A stretch of DNA of 11,800 nt from Nanohaloarchaea archaeon PL-Br10_U2g5 (GTDB lineage: Archaea > Halobacteriota > Halobacteria > Halobacteriales > Haloferacaceae). The stretch is from NCBI GenBank assembly GCA_001564205.1, contig LKMY01000032.1, positions 1 through 11,800 of the forward strand, given 5' to 3'. Below, piece by piece: positions 1 to 8,056 of this stretch (its first letter is position 1; every line of letters begins with the position of its first letter). The position numbers and the translations under genes are program-made. Below the pieces are notes generated by a model. That model was not told where the DNA came from. It saw only the letters and a program-made list of their open reading frames with translations, and did not search any database.

Positions 1-1385
<1,385 letters not shown>

Positions 1386-1408
1386 TAGTAAATCGGTCGG
1401 CCGAGCGG

Positions 1409-1418
1409 GACTTAACAG
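1409..1418 (-). promoter_or_regulatory. TATA-like element of the mutase gene
   Basis: On the minus strand the bases read CTGTTAAGTC. The TTAAG core lies 26-31 bp upstream of the mutase ATG, the spacing expected if transcription starts at or next to the start codon (leaderless). No Shine-Dalgarno sequence precedes the ATG. The assignment rests on position and composition only. Confidence 0.5.
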
Positions 1419-1472
1419 TTTCCAGGGCGGAAGCGCCGCGGTCAGTCGCCCGCTCCCTCGGCCCGCTCACTC

Positions 1473-1529
1473 GGCGGTCGATGGCTCATCAGGCGGTCGA
1501 TGGCTCATCAGGCGGTCGATGGTTCATTC
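1473..1529. repeat. 19-bp tandem repeat, about three copies
   Basis: Units 1473-1491 and 1492-1510 are identical (GGCGGTCGATGGCTCATCA). The third, 1511-1529, differs at three bases, all in its last seven. A further GGCGGCCGG starts at 1530 and looks like a decayed fourth start. The array lies between the divergent mutase and methyltransferase promoters. The unit length is not a multiple of three and the array sits upstream of both chosen start codons, so it is not read as protein. It could be replication slippage or a set of binding sites. Confidence 0.9.
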
Positions 1530-1537
1530 GGCGGCCG

Positions 1538-1546
1538 GTTTCAAGT
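1538..1546 (+). promoter_or_regulatory. Weak TATA-like element of the methyltransferase gene
   Basis: GGTTTCAAG lies 23-31 bp before the ATG at 1569. It is the only T/A-enriched stretch at the right distance in otherwise GC-rich DNA, but it matches the haloarchaeal TATA consensus poorly. The evidence is positional. Confidence 0.3.
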
Positions 1547-1568
1547 GCCGTGTGGCCGAAACGGGACC

Positions 1569-2234
1569 ATGGATGTCTGTGCCGACTCTATCGAGCGCTT
1601 CCTCACGGCGACGGCGCCCGAACACACCGCGACGCAGACCGAGATGGCAGCGTTGGCCGACGAGTGGGGATTCCCGATCATCGGCCCGGAGGCGGGCGCA
1701 GTCCTTCGACTGCTCGCTCGACTGACCGACGCCGAGCGCGTCTTCGAGTTCGGCTCCGGCTTCGGCTACTCCGCGACGTGGTTCCTCCGCGGCGGGGCGA
1801 AGTCGGTGGTCTGTACGGAGTTCGACGAAGCGGAGGCGAAACGCGGCGTCGCCTTCGCGGCCGACGGCGGGTACGCCGACCGAGTGATCTTCGAGGTCGG
1901 GGACGCGATGGAGACGATCGAGCGGTACGACGGCCCCTTCGACGTGGTCCTCATCGACCACCAGAAACACCGGTACGTCGACGCCTATCGGACGGTCCTC
2001 CCGAAGGTTCGAACCGGCGGTGTGATCGTCGCCGACAACATCACGCGCGGGCCGATCGACTTCGGCGATCTCGTCGCACACTTCGAGGACGGCACACCCC
2101 TTCCGGACGCCGAGATCGACGAGGAGACGCGAGGTATCGGCGAGTACGTCGGGACCGTGCGCTCCGACGACGCGGTCGAGACGGCGATGCTCCCGGTAGG
2201 CTCCGGTATCGCGGTGTCGACGAAGGTGGTCTGA
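1569..2234 (+). CDS. SAM-dependent O-methyltransferase, COMT-like, substrate unknown
   Basis: A 221-residue class I methyltransferase, probably soluble and cytoplasmic. It should transfer a methyl group from S-adenosylmethionine, likely to a hydroxyl. Visible features: PIIGPEAGAVL (36-46), resembling the conserved segment before motif I in the small O-methyltransferase family; the SAM-binding glycine loop VFEFGSGFG (58-66); the acidic end of strand 2 at Glu84; a GDA motif at 111-113; and Asp130, Lys133, Tyr136 with Asp156-Asn157 (GGVIVADN), the usual metal and active-site pattern of catechol/caffeoyl-type O-methyltransferases. The frame is open upstream into the 19-bp repeats, but homology-like sequence begins at the ATG at 1569, so longer starts are rejected. 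It ends 53 bp before ileS, which has its own TATA box, so co-transcription is not required. The substrate cannot be told; the fold assignment is secure. Confidence 0.88.
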   Translation: MDVCADSIERFLTATAPEHTATQTEMAALADEWGFPIIGPEAGAVLRLLARLTDAERVFEFGSGFGYSATWFLRGGAKSVVCTEFDEAEAKRGVAFAADGGYADRVIFEVGDAMETIERYDGPFDVVLIDHQKHRYVDAYRTVLPKVRTGGVIVADNITRGPIDFGDLVAHFEDGTPLPDAEIDEETRGIGEYVGTVRSDDAVETAMLPVGSGIAVSTKVV

Positions 2235-2256
2235 GCGTCCGGCCCCGACTCCGCCG

Positions 2257-2268
2257 TATTCAAATATA
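2257..2268 (+). promoter_or_regulatory. TATA box of ileS
   Basis: ATTCAAATATA lies in the short gap after the methyltransferase stop, its core about 20-27 bp before the ileS ATG at 2288. This is one of the clearest A/T-rich elements in the window. It supports a separate, leaderless ileS transcript and fixes the start codon, because the open frame runs far upstream through the methyltransferase gene. Confidence 0.65.
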
Positions 2269-2287
2269 CGCGCGCAGACCAACAGAT

Positions 2288-5200
2288 ATGGAGCAGATCG
2301 ACGACCAGTACACGCCCGCAGACGTCGAGCCGGCGGTCGACGAGTACTGGGACGACGCGGACGCATACGAGTCGGCAAAGGAGGCACACGCCGACGACCC
2401 GCCCTTCTTTTTCGTAGACGGGCCGCCGTACACCTCCGGACAGATGCACCTCGGTACGGCGTGGAACAAGACGCTGAAAGACGCCGTCATCCGCCACAAG
2501 CGGATGACCGGCCATCGAGTCACCGACCGGCCGGGCTACGACATGCACGGGCTCCCGATCGAGGTGAAAGTCGAGGAAGAGCTCGGCTTCGAAAACAAAC
2601 GGGACATCGAGGCGTACGGGATGGAGCCGTTCATCCAGAAATGCAAGGAGTTCGCCCTCCGCAACCGCGCCGCGATGGACGACGACTTCAAATCGATCGG
2701 TGTGTGGATGGACTGGGAGGATCCCTACGAGACGATCGATCCCGAGTATATGGAGGCCGCGTGGTGGGCGTTCTCGAACGTCGCCGACAACGGACTCGTC
2801 GAGCAGGGGAAACGGTCGATTTCGCAGTGCCCGCGGTGTGAGACCGGACTCGCTAACAACGAGGTCGAATACGAACACGTCGACGACCCCTCGATCTACG
2901 TGAAGTTCTCGCTGTCCGACCGCGAAGGGAGCCTCGTCATCTGGACGACGACGCCGTGGACGGTCCCCGCGAACACGTTTATCGCCGTCGACGAGGAACT
3001 CACCTACAACGCCGTCCGCGCCGTGAAAGACGGCGAAGAAGAGCTGATCTACGTCGCCGCGGAGTGCGTCGAGGACGTGCTTCAGGAGGGGCGCTACGAG
3101 GCGTACGAGATCGAAGCCGAACTCACCGGCGCCGACATGCTCGGCTGGGCGTACGATCATCCGCTCGCGGAGCGCGTCGCCGAGTTTCCCGACTTCGAGG
3201 GTGCCGGGCAGGTGTACGCAGCCGACTACGTGGAAGCCGACCGCACCGGACTCGTCCACTCCGCGCCCGGCCACGGTGAAGAGGACTTCCATCGCGGGAC
3301 GGAGCTCGGACTCGACATCTACTGTCCCGTCAAGCCGAACGGCGAGTTCACCGAGGCGGCCGGCGAGTACGCCGGGCAGTTCGTGCGCGACGCCAACGAC
3401 GAGATCATCGACGATCTCGTCGCCGACGGACAGATGCTCGCGCACGGCACGGTGAACCACAGCTACGGCCACTGCTGGCGCTGTGACACGGGGGTCATCC
3501 AACTTGTCAACGACCAGTGGTTCATTTCGATCACCGATCTCAAGCAGGACCTCCTCGACAACATGGAAGCCTCCGAGTGGCATCCGCAGTGGGCTCGCGA
3601 TAACCGCTTCCGCGACTTCATCGAGGACGCCCCTGACTGGAACGTCTCGCGCCAGCGCTACTGGGGGATTCCGATCCCGATCTGGGTGCCGGAGAACGCT
3701 GAGGCCGGCGCGCTCGACGACGACATGATCGTCGTCGGCACCCGCGAAGAGCTCGCCGACCGTGTCGCGGAGGATATCGACCCCGAGACGATCGACCTCC
3801 ACCGCCCTGCCGTTGACGACCTGACGATCGTCGAGGACGGGACCACGTACCGCCGCGTCGAGGACGTCTTCGACGTCTGGCTCGACTCTTCAGTCGCGAC
3901 GTGGGGGACGCTTGGCTACCCGTCGTCCACCGAGGACCACGACGAGCTGTGGCCCGCCGACCTGATCGTCGAGGCGCATGACCAGACCCGCGGCTGGTTC
4001 TGGTCACAGCTCGGAATGGGAACCGCCGCAGTCGGCGATACCCCCTACGAAGAGGTGCTCATGCACGGGTTTGCGAACGACGAAGACGGTCGGAAGATGT
4101 CGAAATCGGTCGGCAACATCGTCACCCCAGAGGAGGCGATCGATCGGGCCGGCCGCGATCCGCTCCGGACGTACCTGCTCAGTCACGACCAGCAGGGTGT
4201 CGACCTCGCGTTCGAGTGGGACGGCCTCGGTGAGATCCAGGGGAAGCTCAACATCCTCTGGAACGTGTTCCGGTTCCCGCTCGAGTACATGGAGCTCGAC
4301 GGCTACGACCCCGCCAAGGCGTCGCTCGACGACGGCGAACTCGAACTCGTCGACGAGTGGGTGCTCTCTCGGCTCCAATCGGTCGAGACCGAGGTGACGG
4401 AAGCGTGGGCCGACTACCGCGTCAGCGACGCCGTCAACGCCGTGATCGAGTTCGTCACCAAAGACGTCTCGCGCTTCTACGTCAAAGCGGTCCGCGACCG
4501 CATGTGGGAGGAGGCCGACTCCGCCTCCAAGCGCGGCGCGTACGCCACGCTGTCGACCGTCCTCGACGAGACGATCCGCATGCTCGCACCGATCGCGCCG
4601 TACCTCACCGAGCGGATGTACCAGACGCTCGATGGCGAGGCGGCGACGGTCCACGCGCTCTCGTACCCCGAGCCGGACGACGAGCTCCGCGACGCCGACC
4701 TCGAACGCGACATCGGGGTCCTCCGAGATGTCGAAGAGGCCGCCGCGAACGCCCGCCAGCAGGCCGGCCGCAAGCTCCGCTGGCCCGTGCCGCGCGTCGT
4801 GGTCGAGAGCGGCGATGAGGGTATTACGGCTGCTGTCGAGCGTCTTTCCGACCTCATTGCGGACCGCGTCAACGCTCGAGAGGTGTTCGTAACCGACGTC
4901 TTCGACGAGCTCGTCGAGACCGCCGAGCCGCAGATGGCTGAAATCGGGCCCGCCTTCGGTGCGGACGCTCAGAAGGTGATGAGCGCGGTTCAAGGCGCGA
5001 GCCGAGAGGCGATCGAGGGCGATGATATCGCGGTCGACGGCGAGCCGATCGATCTCGACGATTCGATGGTCGAATACGTCACCGAGCCGCCGGCACACGT
5101 CTCCGGCGTCGACTTCGAGGGGGGAACCGTCTACGTCGATACGTCACTGACCGCCGAGATCGAGTCGGAAGGATACGCTCGCGACGTGATCCGCCGAATC

Positions 5201-5440
5201 CAGGAGATGCGCAAGGAGCTTGATCTCGATGTCGAAGCGCGGATCCGGGTCGGCGTCGCGGTCGACGACGACCGCGTCGCCGGCTTCGTCGACGAGCACG
5301 CGGATCTGATAGCCGGAGAAGTGCGCGCCGACGAGTGGCTGGACGATCCGACTAGGGCAAGCGATGCAGCGGGCGGCCTCGTCAAGGAGTGGGACGTGGA
5401 AGACGTCTCCGTAACGATCGGGATCGAGCCTGCCGCGTAG
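2288..5440 (+). CDS. ileS: Isoleucyl-tRNA synthetase
   Basis: A 1050-residue class Ia aminoacyl-tRNA synthetase that charges tRNA-Ile with isoleucine and edits mis-formed valyl-tRNA. The ATP-binding signature is HLGT at 54-57, followed by AWNKTLKD, a HIGH variant normal for archaeal IleRS. A CPRC pair (181-184) and a CWRC pair (396-399) flank the inserted editing domain and could bind zinc. Within that domain are the Thr-rich TTTPWT (220-225) and GHGEEDF (328-334), whose Asp333 corresponds to the editing aspartate. WNVSRQRYWGIPIP follows, and KMSKS is at 603-607. The C-terminal 400 or so residues are the helical anticodon-binding region and archaeal-type extension. The length is normal. The frame is open for 269 codons upstream, but that part overlaps the methyltransferase gene and is low-complexity Arg-rich, so it is a shadow. 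ileS converges on the transporter gene across 54 bp in which I see no clear terminator. Confidence 0.97.
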   Translation: MEQIDDQYTPADVEPAVDEYWDDADAYESAKEAHADDPPFFFVDGPPYTSGQMHLGTAWNKTLKDAVIRHKRMTGHRVTDRPGYDMHGLPIEVKVEEELGFENKRDIEAYGMEPFIQKCKEFALRNRAAMDDDFKSIGVWMDWEDPYETIDPEYMEAAWWAFSNVADNGLVEQGKRSISQCPRCETGLANNEVEYEHVDDPSIYVKFSLSDREGSLVIWTTTPWTVPANTFIAVDEELTYNAVRAVKDGEEELIYVAAECVEDVLQEGRYEAYEIEAELTGADMLGWAYDHPLAERVAEFPDFEGAGQVYAADYVEADRTGLVHSAPGHGEEDFHRGTELGLDIYCPVKPNGEFTEAAGEYAGQFVRDANDEIIDDLVADGQMLAHGTVNHSYGHCWRCDTGVIQLVNDQWFISITDLKQDLLDNMEASEWHPQWARDNRFRDFIEDAPDWNVSRQRYWGIPIPIWVPENAEAGALDDDMIVVGTREELADRVAEDIDPETIDLHRPAVDDLTIVEDGTTYRRVEDVFDVWLDSSVATWGTLGYPSSTEDHDELWPADLIVEAHDQTRGWFWSQLGMGTAAVGDTPYEEVLMHGFANDEDGRKMSKSVGNIVTPEEAIDRAGRDPLRTYLLSHDQQGVDLAFEWDGLGEIQGKLNILWNVFRFPLEYMELDGYDPAKASLDDGELELVDEWVLSRLQSVETEVTEAWADYRVSDAVNAVIEFVTKDVSRFYVKAVRDRMWEEADSASKRGAYATLSTVLDETIRMLAPIAPYLTERMYQTLDGEAATVHALSYPEPDDELRDADLERDIGVLRDVEEAAANARQQAGRKLRWPVPRVVVESGDEGITAAVERLSDLIADRVNAREVFVTDVFDELVETAEPQMAEIGPAFGADAQKVMSAVQGASREAIEGDDIAVDGEPIDLDDSMVEYVTEPPAHVSGVDFEGGTVYVDTSLTAEIESEGYARDVIRRIQEMRKELDLDVEARIRVGVAVDDDRVAGFVDEHADLIAGEVRADEWLDDPTRASDAAGGLVKEWDVEDVSVTIGIEPAA

Positions 5441-5494
5441 CCACGGGTTCGATCGCCGCCGACGCAGTTCCCGCGCCGAGGGCGAGACGGCCCG

Positions 5495-6703
5495 TCACCG
5501 GCGAACGCGGATCGAGAGGACGATCGCGGCGAGCACACAGACACCGGCCGCGCCCGCAAGCGCGAGAAAGAGGGCGGTTTCGCCGCCGACGGTGAGCGCT
5601 GCCCCGCCGATCGAAGCGCCCAGCGCACCGAACCCGAACGTGCCGAGGTAGGTGTAGCCGAAGGAGATGCCGTGGTGTTCCGCCGGCGCGTGTTCCGCGA
5701 CGAGCGTCTGCGTGATGGGCGCCACCGCATATATCGCGAAGCCGAGAACGGCACAGACCGCCAACAGCGGAACGGCGCCGGCGGCGCTCGCCGGTAGGAA
5801 CGCGAGCGTCGCCGCGACGACGGTGCAGAGTAGACCGATCAGGATGCGGTCGGTCGCGAGCCGATCGCTCAACGCACCGCCGGCGTACTGGCCGACGACG
5901 CCAACGAGCAGCAGCGCGGAGTAGGCGAACTGGTCGGCGTCGACGGTCTCACCGCCGACGGTGACGGGTCGAAACACCGACAGCCGCGAGAGCACGTCCG
6001 GGAGGAACGTGAACAGCCCGCGATAGTAGATTCCGTAGGTCAACACGACAGCGAAAACGACGAGGAACCCGCTCGCGAACAGCGCCCGTGAGTCCGCGAG
6101 GAACTCTCGCGGACTGCTCACCGAACTCGCGCGCTCGGCGTCGACGGCCGCCCGCTCGTCGAACGTGGAGATCCGACCGACGATCGGTACCGCCAACGCG
6201 GGCACTGCGAGCGCGAACATGACCGGTCGCCAGTCGAACAACGCGAGCGCGACGAGGACCGTGAGCGGCCCGACCACGGTTCCGAGGCTGCCGGCGGCGC
6301 CGTGGTAGCCGAGGACCGTTCCTCTTCGGTCAGATCCGCGGCTGATCAGCGCGAGCGCCGCGGGGTGATAGACGCTCGCGGCGACGCCCCACGCGGCGAG
6401 GCCAACGAGAACGGCGGAGAGCGTTCCGACGATGGCTATCGCCGCGAGCGCGAGTCCCATGGTGGCGGCGGAGACCGAGACCAGCCGTCGGGCGGGATAT
6501 CGGTCGGCCAGCACGCCCGCAACGGGTGAGCCGACGCCGACGAGCCCGAACGCGACGCCGAGGGCTATCCCCCAAGCAAAGGTCGACAGGTCGAAGACGG
6601 CGAGCCAGACGACCAGAAACACGGGGATCGACAGCTCGTGGCCGTGAAAGACACCGTGCCCGACCATGGTGAAGTGGGCGATGCCGCGATCGTTCGAATT
6701 CAT
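5495..6703 (-). CDS. MFS transporter, substrate unknown
   Basis: A 402-residue integral membrane protein of the major facilitator superfamily, with about 12 hydrophobic segments in two halves. It should be a proton- or ion-coupled exporter or permease. The loop after transmembrane segment 2 carries motif A (GVLADRYPARR, residues 63-73), and the second half repeats it as GGALSDRLATDR. A charged loop of about 30 residues (DERAAVDAERASS and nearby) separates the halves. The His-rich start HGVFHGHE before the first membrane segment, with a Pro inside that segment, recalls fosmidomycin-resistance-type exporters, but this is only a resemblance. An ATG 48 bp upstream would add 16 residues. The ATG at 6703 is preferred because TAATACC lies 27-33 bp before it, and the longer start would put that element inside the coding sequence. 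The neighbours give no hint of substrate. Confidence 0.9.
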   Translation of the reverse strand: MNSNDRGIAHFTMVGHGVFHGHELSIPVFLVVWLAVFDLSTFAWGIALGVAFGLVGVGSPVAGVLADRYPARRLVSVSAATMGLALAAIAIVGTLSAVLVGLAAWGVAASVYHPAALALISRGSDRRGTVLGYHGAAGSLGTVVGPLTVLVALALFDWRPVMFALAVPALAVPIVGRISTFDERAAVDAERASSVSSPREFLADSRALFASGFLVVFAVVLTYGIYYRGLFTFLPDVLSRLSVFRPVTVGGETVDADQFAYSALLLVGVVGQYAGGALSDRLATDRILIGLLCTVVAATLAFLPASAAGAVPLLAVCAVLGFAIYAVAPITQTLVAEHAPAEHHGISFGYTYLGTFGFGALGASIGGAALTVGGETALFLALAGAAGVCVLAAIVLSIRVRR

Positions 6704-6729
6704 CCGTTCTGTCCCACATTCTGGCCGAC

Positions 6730-6736
6730 TAATACC
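6730..6736 (-). promoter_or_regulatory. TATA-like element of the transporter gene
   Basis: On the minus strand the bases read GGTATTA, 27-33 bp before the ATG at 6703. The spacing fits a leaderless transcript and decides between the two possible start codons. No Shine-Dalgarno sequence is seen before either. Confidence 0.5.
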
Positions 6737-6974
6737 GTACTGATCCTCCACGAAAGTCGCCGGTAGTTCCCGCGGCGCCGAGCAGGCATCACTACGGCCG
6801 CCACCGACGCGCCTGGGACACTGGTACCGTGGTTGAAACGGATTCTCTCTCTTCGATTCTTGCCAAACTCTCGCGTTTCTGTGACGATGAGCAAACCGGT
6901 ACCGCCGACCGATTGCTGCTCTACGATCGAGTGTATTTCTCCGTCGAATCGAGCAGCGACAGTCGCCTGCCGAA

Positions 6975-6984
6975 ACCTATAGGT
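6975..6984 (+). promoter_or_regulatory. TATA box of the GNAT gene within a perfect palindrome
   Basis: ACCTATAGGT is a perfect 10-bp palindrome lying 24-33 bp before the ATG at 7008, exactly where the TATA box is expected. The half-site ACCTAT recurs at 7000-7005, just before the start codon. The symmetry may be chance within a TATA box or may mark a dimeric repressor site. Confidence 0.55.
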
Positions 6985-7007
6985 GACTTCTTTACGTATA
7001 CCTATGT

Positions 7008-7478
7008 ATGCATCTCCGGGCGGCTCAGCCCGACGACGCAGAGGCATTACGGACGGCAGTCTCACGGGCCCGTGAGGAGACCGTCTTCGACGATCTCGGC
7101 GCACCCTTACTCGACGTCTCTGCCGCCGGCGTCCGGGAAGCCGCCGCGGAGGCAGAGTGGTCGTTCCTGATGGAAGACGACGACGGACCGATCGGTGTTG
7201 CAATCGCGCACCCCGACGCCTGTGGCACCGAGGCGGAGCTGCTCGCGTTATGGGTCCATCCGGGTCACGCCGGCGAGGGTGTTGCGGGCGACCTGCTCTC
7301 GTGCGTCGCCGAATCGGTGAGTGACCGGGGAGTTGACACGCTTCGCTCGAGAGTCCCCACTGATAGCCCCGGGGCACAGGAGTTCTTCCACGCTCACGGC
7401 TTCTCCCGGCGCGGCACCCACCGCGGTCACGCCGGGGACGAGTCGATCGTTACAGCTGACGTGACCGCACTTAAGTGA
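7008..7478 (+). CDS. GNAT-family N-acetyltransferase, substrate unknown
   Basis: A 156-residue cytoplasmic protein of the Gcn5-related acetyltransferase fold, which transfers acetyl from acetyl-CoA to an amine on a small molecule or protein. It begins MHLRAAQPDDAEALR, the usual GNAT strand 1/helix 1 start. The strand 4 and acetyl-CoA loop region is LLALWVHPGHAGEGVAGDLL (78-97). The Gly89-x-Gly91-Val-Ala pyrophosphate loop is present, but the usual leading Arg or Gln appears replaced by Ala88. The C-terminal FFHAHGFSRRG is the typical last motif. The length is normal for a single domain. The ATG at 7008 is backed by the palindromic TATA element upstream, and no ribosome-binding site is visible. 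The gene is alone, divergent from the transporter and convergent with lrp, so context does not reveal the acceptor. Confidence 0.85.
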   Translation: MHLRAAQPDDAEALRTAVSRAREETVFDDLGAPLLDVSAAGVREAAAEAEWSFLMEDDDGPIGVAIAHPDACGTEAELLALWVHPGHAGEGVAGDLLSCVAESVSDRGVDTLRSRVPTDSPGAQEFFHAHGFSRRGTHRGHAGDESIVTADVTALK

Positions 7479-7495
7479 CGCTTGCGGCGGCGGCA

Positions 7496-7545
7496 TCAAC
7501 GCTGCAGTCGTTGAGAGCGCGCCGGTCGCTCTGGCCGCGTTTATT
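7496..7545 (+). terminator. Twin-hairpin terminator between the GNAT gene and lrp
   Basis: Two back-to-back inverted repeats fill the convergent gap. The first is TCAACG / CGTTGA (7496-7501, 7509-7514). The second is AGAGCG / CGCTCT (7514-7519, 7527-7532). Each has perfect 6-bp arms and a 7-nt loop, and they share base 7514. On the plus strand a T-rich GTTTATTT follows at 7538-7545, already inside the end of lrp. This suits termination of the GNAT transcript. The minus strand has no T-run beyond the hairpins, so action on lrp would depend on structure alone. Confidence 0.45.
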
Positions 7546-7969
7546 TCAGGCGCTCTTGTAAGAACGAGGGGTGTGCGGCGGTGACGCCGTCAACCGCCAA
7601 CAGCTTCTCCGAGATGACGTCGCCCAGCTCGTCGCCGTCGCGGGCGCGGACCTCAGCCATCAGCATGTGATCGCCCGACGAGGTGTACAGTGCCTGAATC
7701 TCGTCGAGGTCTTTCAGCGTCCGAGTCGCACTCACGTACTTGCCCGAGTCGACGTCCATACCGACCATCGCGATCGACTGTGAGGAGAGTTTCTTCGGGT
7801 CGATCTCGGCGGAGTAGCCGACGATCACGCCCTGCTCTTCGAGCCGATCGATATATTTCCGCACTGTCGGCTTTGAGACCTCGGCCCGCTCGGCGATCTC
7901 TCCGCAGGAGGCCTGTGCGTCCTCCTCTAACACCGACAGGATCCGTTCTTCCGTCGATACCGTACTCAT
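7541..7969 (-). CDS. lrp: Lrp/AsnC-family transcriptional regulator
   Basis: A 142-residue DNA-binding protein of the feast/famine family, which acts as dimers or larger oligomers and often senses amino acids. Residues 1-60 form the winged helix-turn-helix (EERILSVLEEDAQAS, then CGEIAERAEVSKPTVRKYI as the HTH). Residues 65-140 form the ferredoxin-like ligand-binding RAM domain, with the characteristic GDHMLMAEV strand. The length is exactly that of a standard Lrp. It follows porB on the same strand after 87 bp, but has its own TATA box (7991-8000) and lies behind a T-rich stretch, so it is probably transcribed separately. An inverted repeat between TATA box and start suggests autoregulation. 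I recall the order porA-porB-lrp from Halobacterium, which would make this the orthologue there, but cannot check it. Its targets are unknown; por and amino-acid genes are reasonable candidates. Confidence 0.92.
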   Translation of the reverse strand: MSTVSTEERILSVLEEDAQASCGEIAERAEVSKPTVRKYIDRLEEQGVIVGYSAEIDPKKLSSQSIAMVGMDVDSGKYVSATRTLKDLDEIQALYTSSGDHMLMAEVRARDGDELGDVISEKLLAVDGVTAAHPSFLQERLK

Positions 7970-7970
7970 A

Positions 7971-7990
7971 CGTGTTGCTTTGTCACCACG
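7971..7990. promoter_or_regulatory. Putative lrp autoregulatory operator
   Basis: CGTGTTG-CTTTGT-CACCACG is a 20-bp imperfect inverted repeat with 7-bp arms, six of seven pairs matching. It sits directly between the lrp TATA box and the start codon, over the expected transcription start. Archaeal Lrp-type regulators commonly repress their own genes by binding at this place. Binding of this protein is an inference from position and symmetry. Confidence 0.45.
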
Positions 7991-8000
7991 GAAAAAATAC
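7991..8000 (-). promoter_or_regulatory. TATA box of lrp
   Basis: On the minus strand the bases read GTATTTTTTC, 22-31 bp before the lrp ATG at 7969. This is a strong A/T-rich element at leaderless spacing, and there is no Shine-Dalgarno sequence before the ATG. Confidence 0.6.
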
Positions 8001-8011
8001 CTTGCGAATCG

Positions 8012-8056
8012 AAAAATGAGACGAACGCTCGAAAAAAACCGCCGCCAGTCGCCGCG
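8012..8056 (-). terminator. T-tract terminator of the por operon
   Basis: Just after the porB stop the minus strand reads a GC-rich GGCGGCGACTGGCGGCGG and then seven T residues (8038-8032), followed about 15 bases later by five more (8016-8012). Archaeal RNA polymerase terminates at oligo-T tracts without needing a hairpin, and none is visible here. The tracts lie upstream of the lrp promoter and probably limit read-through from por into lrp. Confidence 0.6.

Larger units (their letters stand above)
6704..7007. other. Divergent intergenic region without a gene
   Basis: This 304-bp gap lies between the divergent transporter and GNAT genes and is visibly less GC-rich than the flanking coding DNA. 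It holds the transporter TATA-like element at the left and the GNAT TATA palindrome at the right. The middle, about 6750-6960, has a T/C-rich run (GATTCTCTCTCTTCGATTCT from 6841) and two GGTACC hexamers at 6823 and 6898, but no convincing gene. A GTG-initiated frame from 6829 reads about 48 plausible residues, but it lacks the G/C third-position bias of real genes here and runs on into the GNAT gene out of frame. I treat the middle as non-coding. Confidence 0.6.

Noticed and set aside
1500..1568. Longer methyltransferase start within the 19-bp repeats
   Set aside because: The extra 23 residues are encoded by the tandem repeat and promoter region and show no family similarity. The ATG at 1569 gives a normal N-terminus.
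1481..2287. N-terminal extension of ileS by 269 codons
   Set aside because: The added part overlaps the methyltransferase in another frame, is Arg-rich low complexity, and lies before the ileS TATA box. Known IleRS begins at the chosen ATG.
1985..3802. 605-codon open frame on the minus strand across the methyltransferase and ileS
   Set aside because: It spans the antisense of two unrelated conserved genes and their intergenic promoter, which a real gene would not. It is a codon-bias shadow.
5443..5460. T-loop-like GGGTTCGATC after ileS, suggesting a tRNA
   Set aside because: The flanking bases do not pair into a T-stem, and no acceptor, D or anticodon arm can be built around it.
6704..6751. 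Transporter start 16 codons further upstream
   Set aside because: It would place the TATA-like element inside the coding region, and the extra residues (MEDQYGISRPECGTER) do not look like part of an MFS N-terminus.
6829..7170. 113-codon GTG-start frame in the divergent gap
   Set aside because: Its first 48 residues look plausible, but third codon positions lack the strong G/C preference of the neighbours, and the rest overlaps the GNAT gene out of frame.
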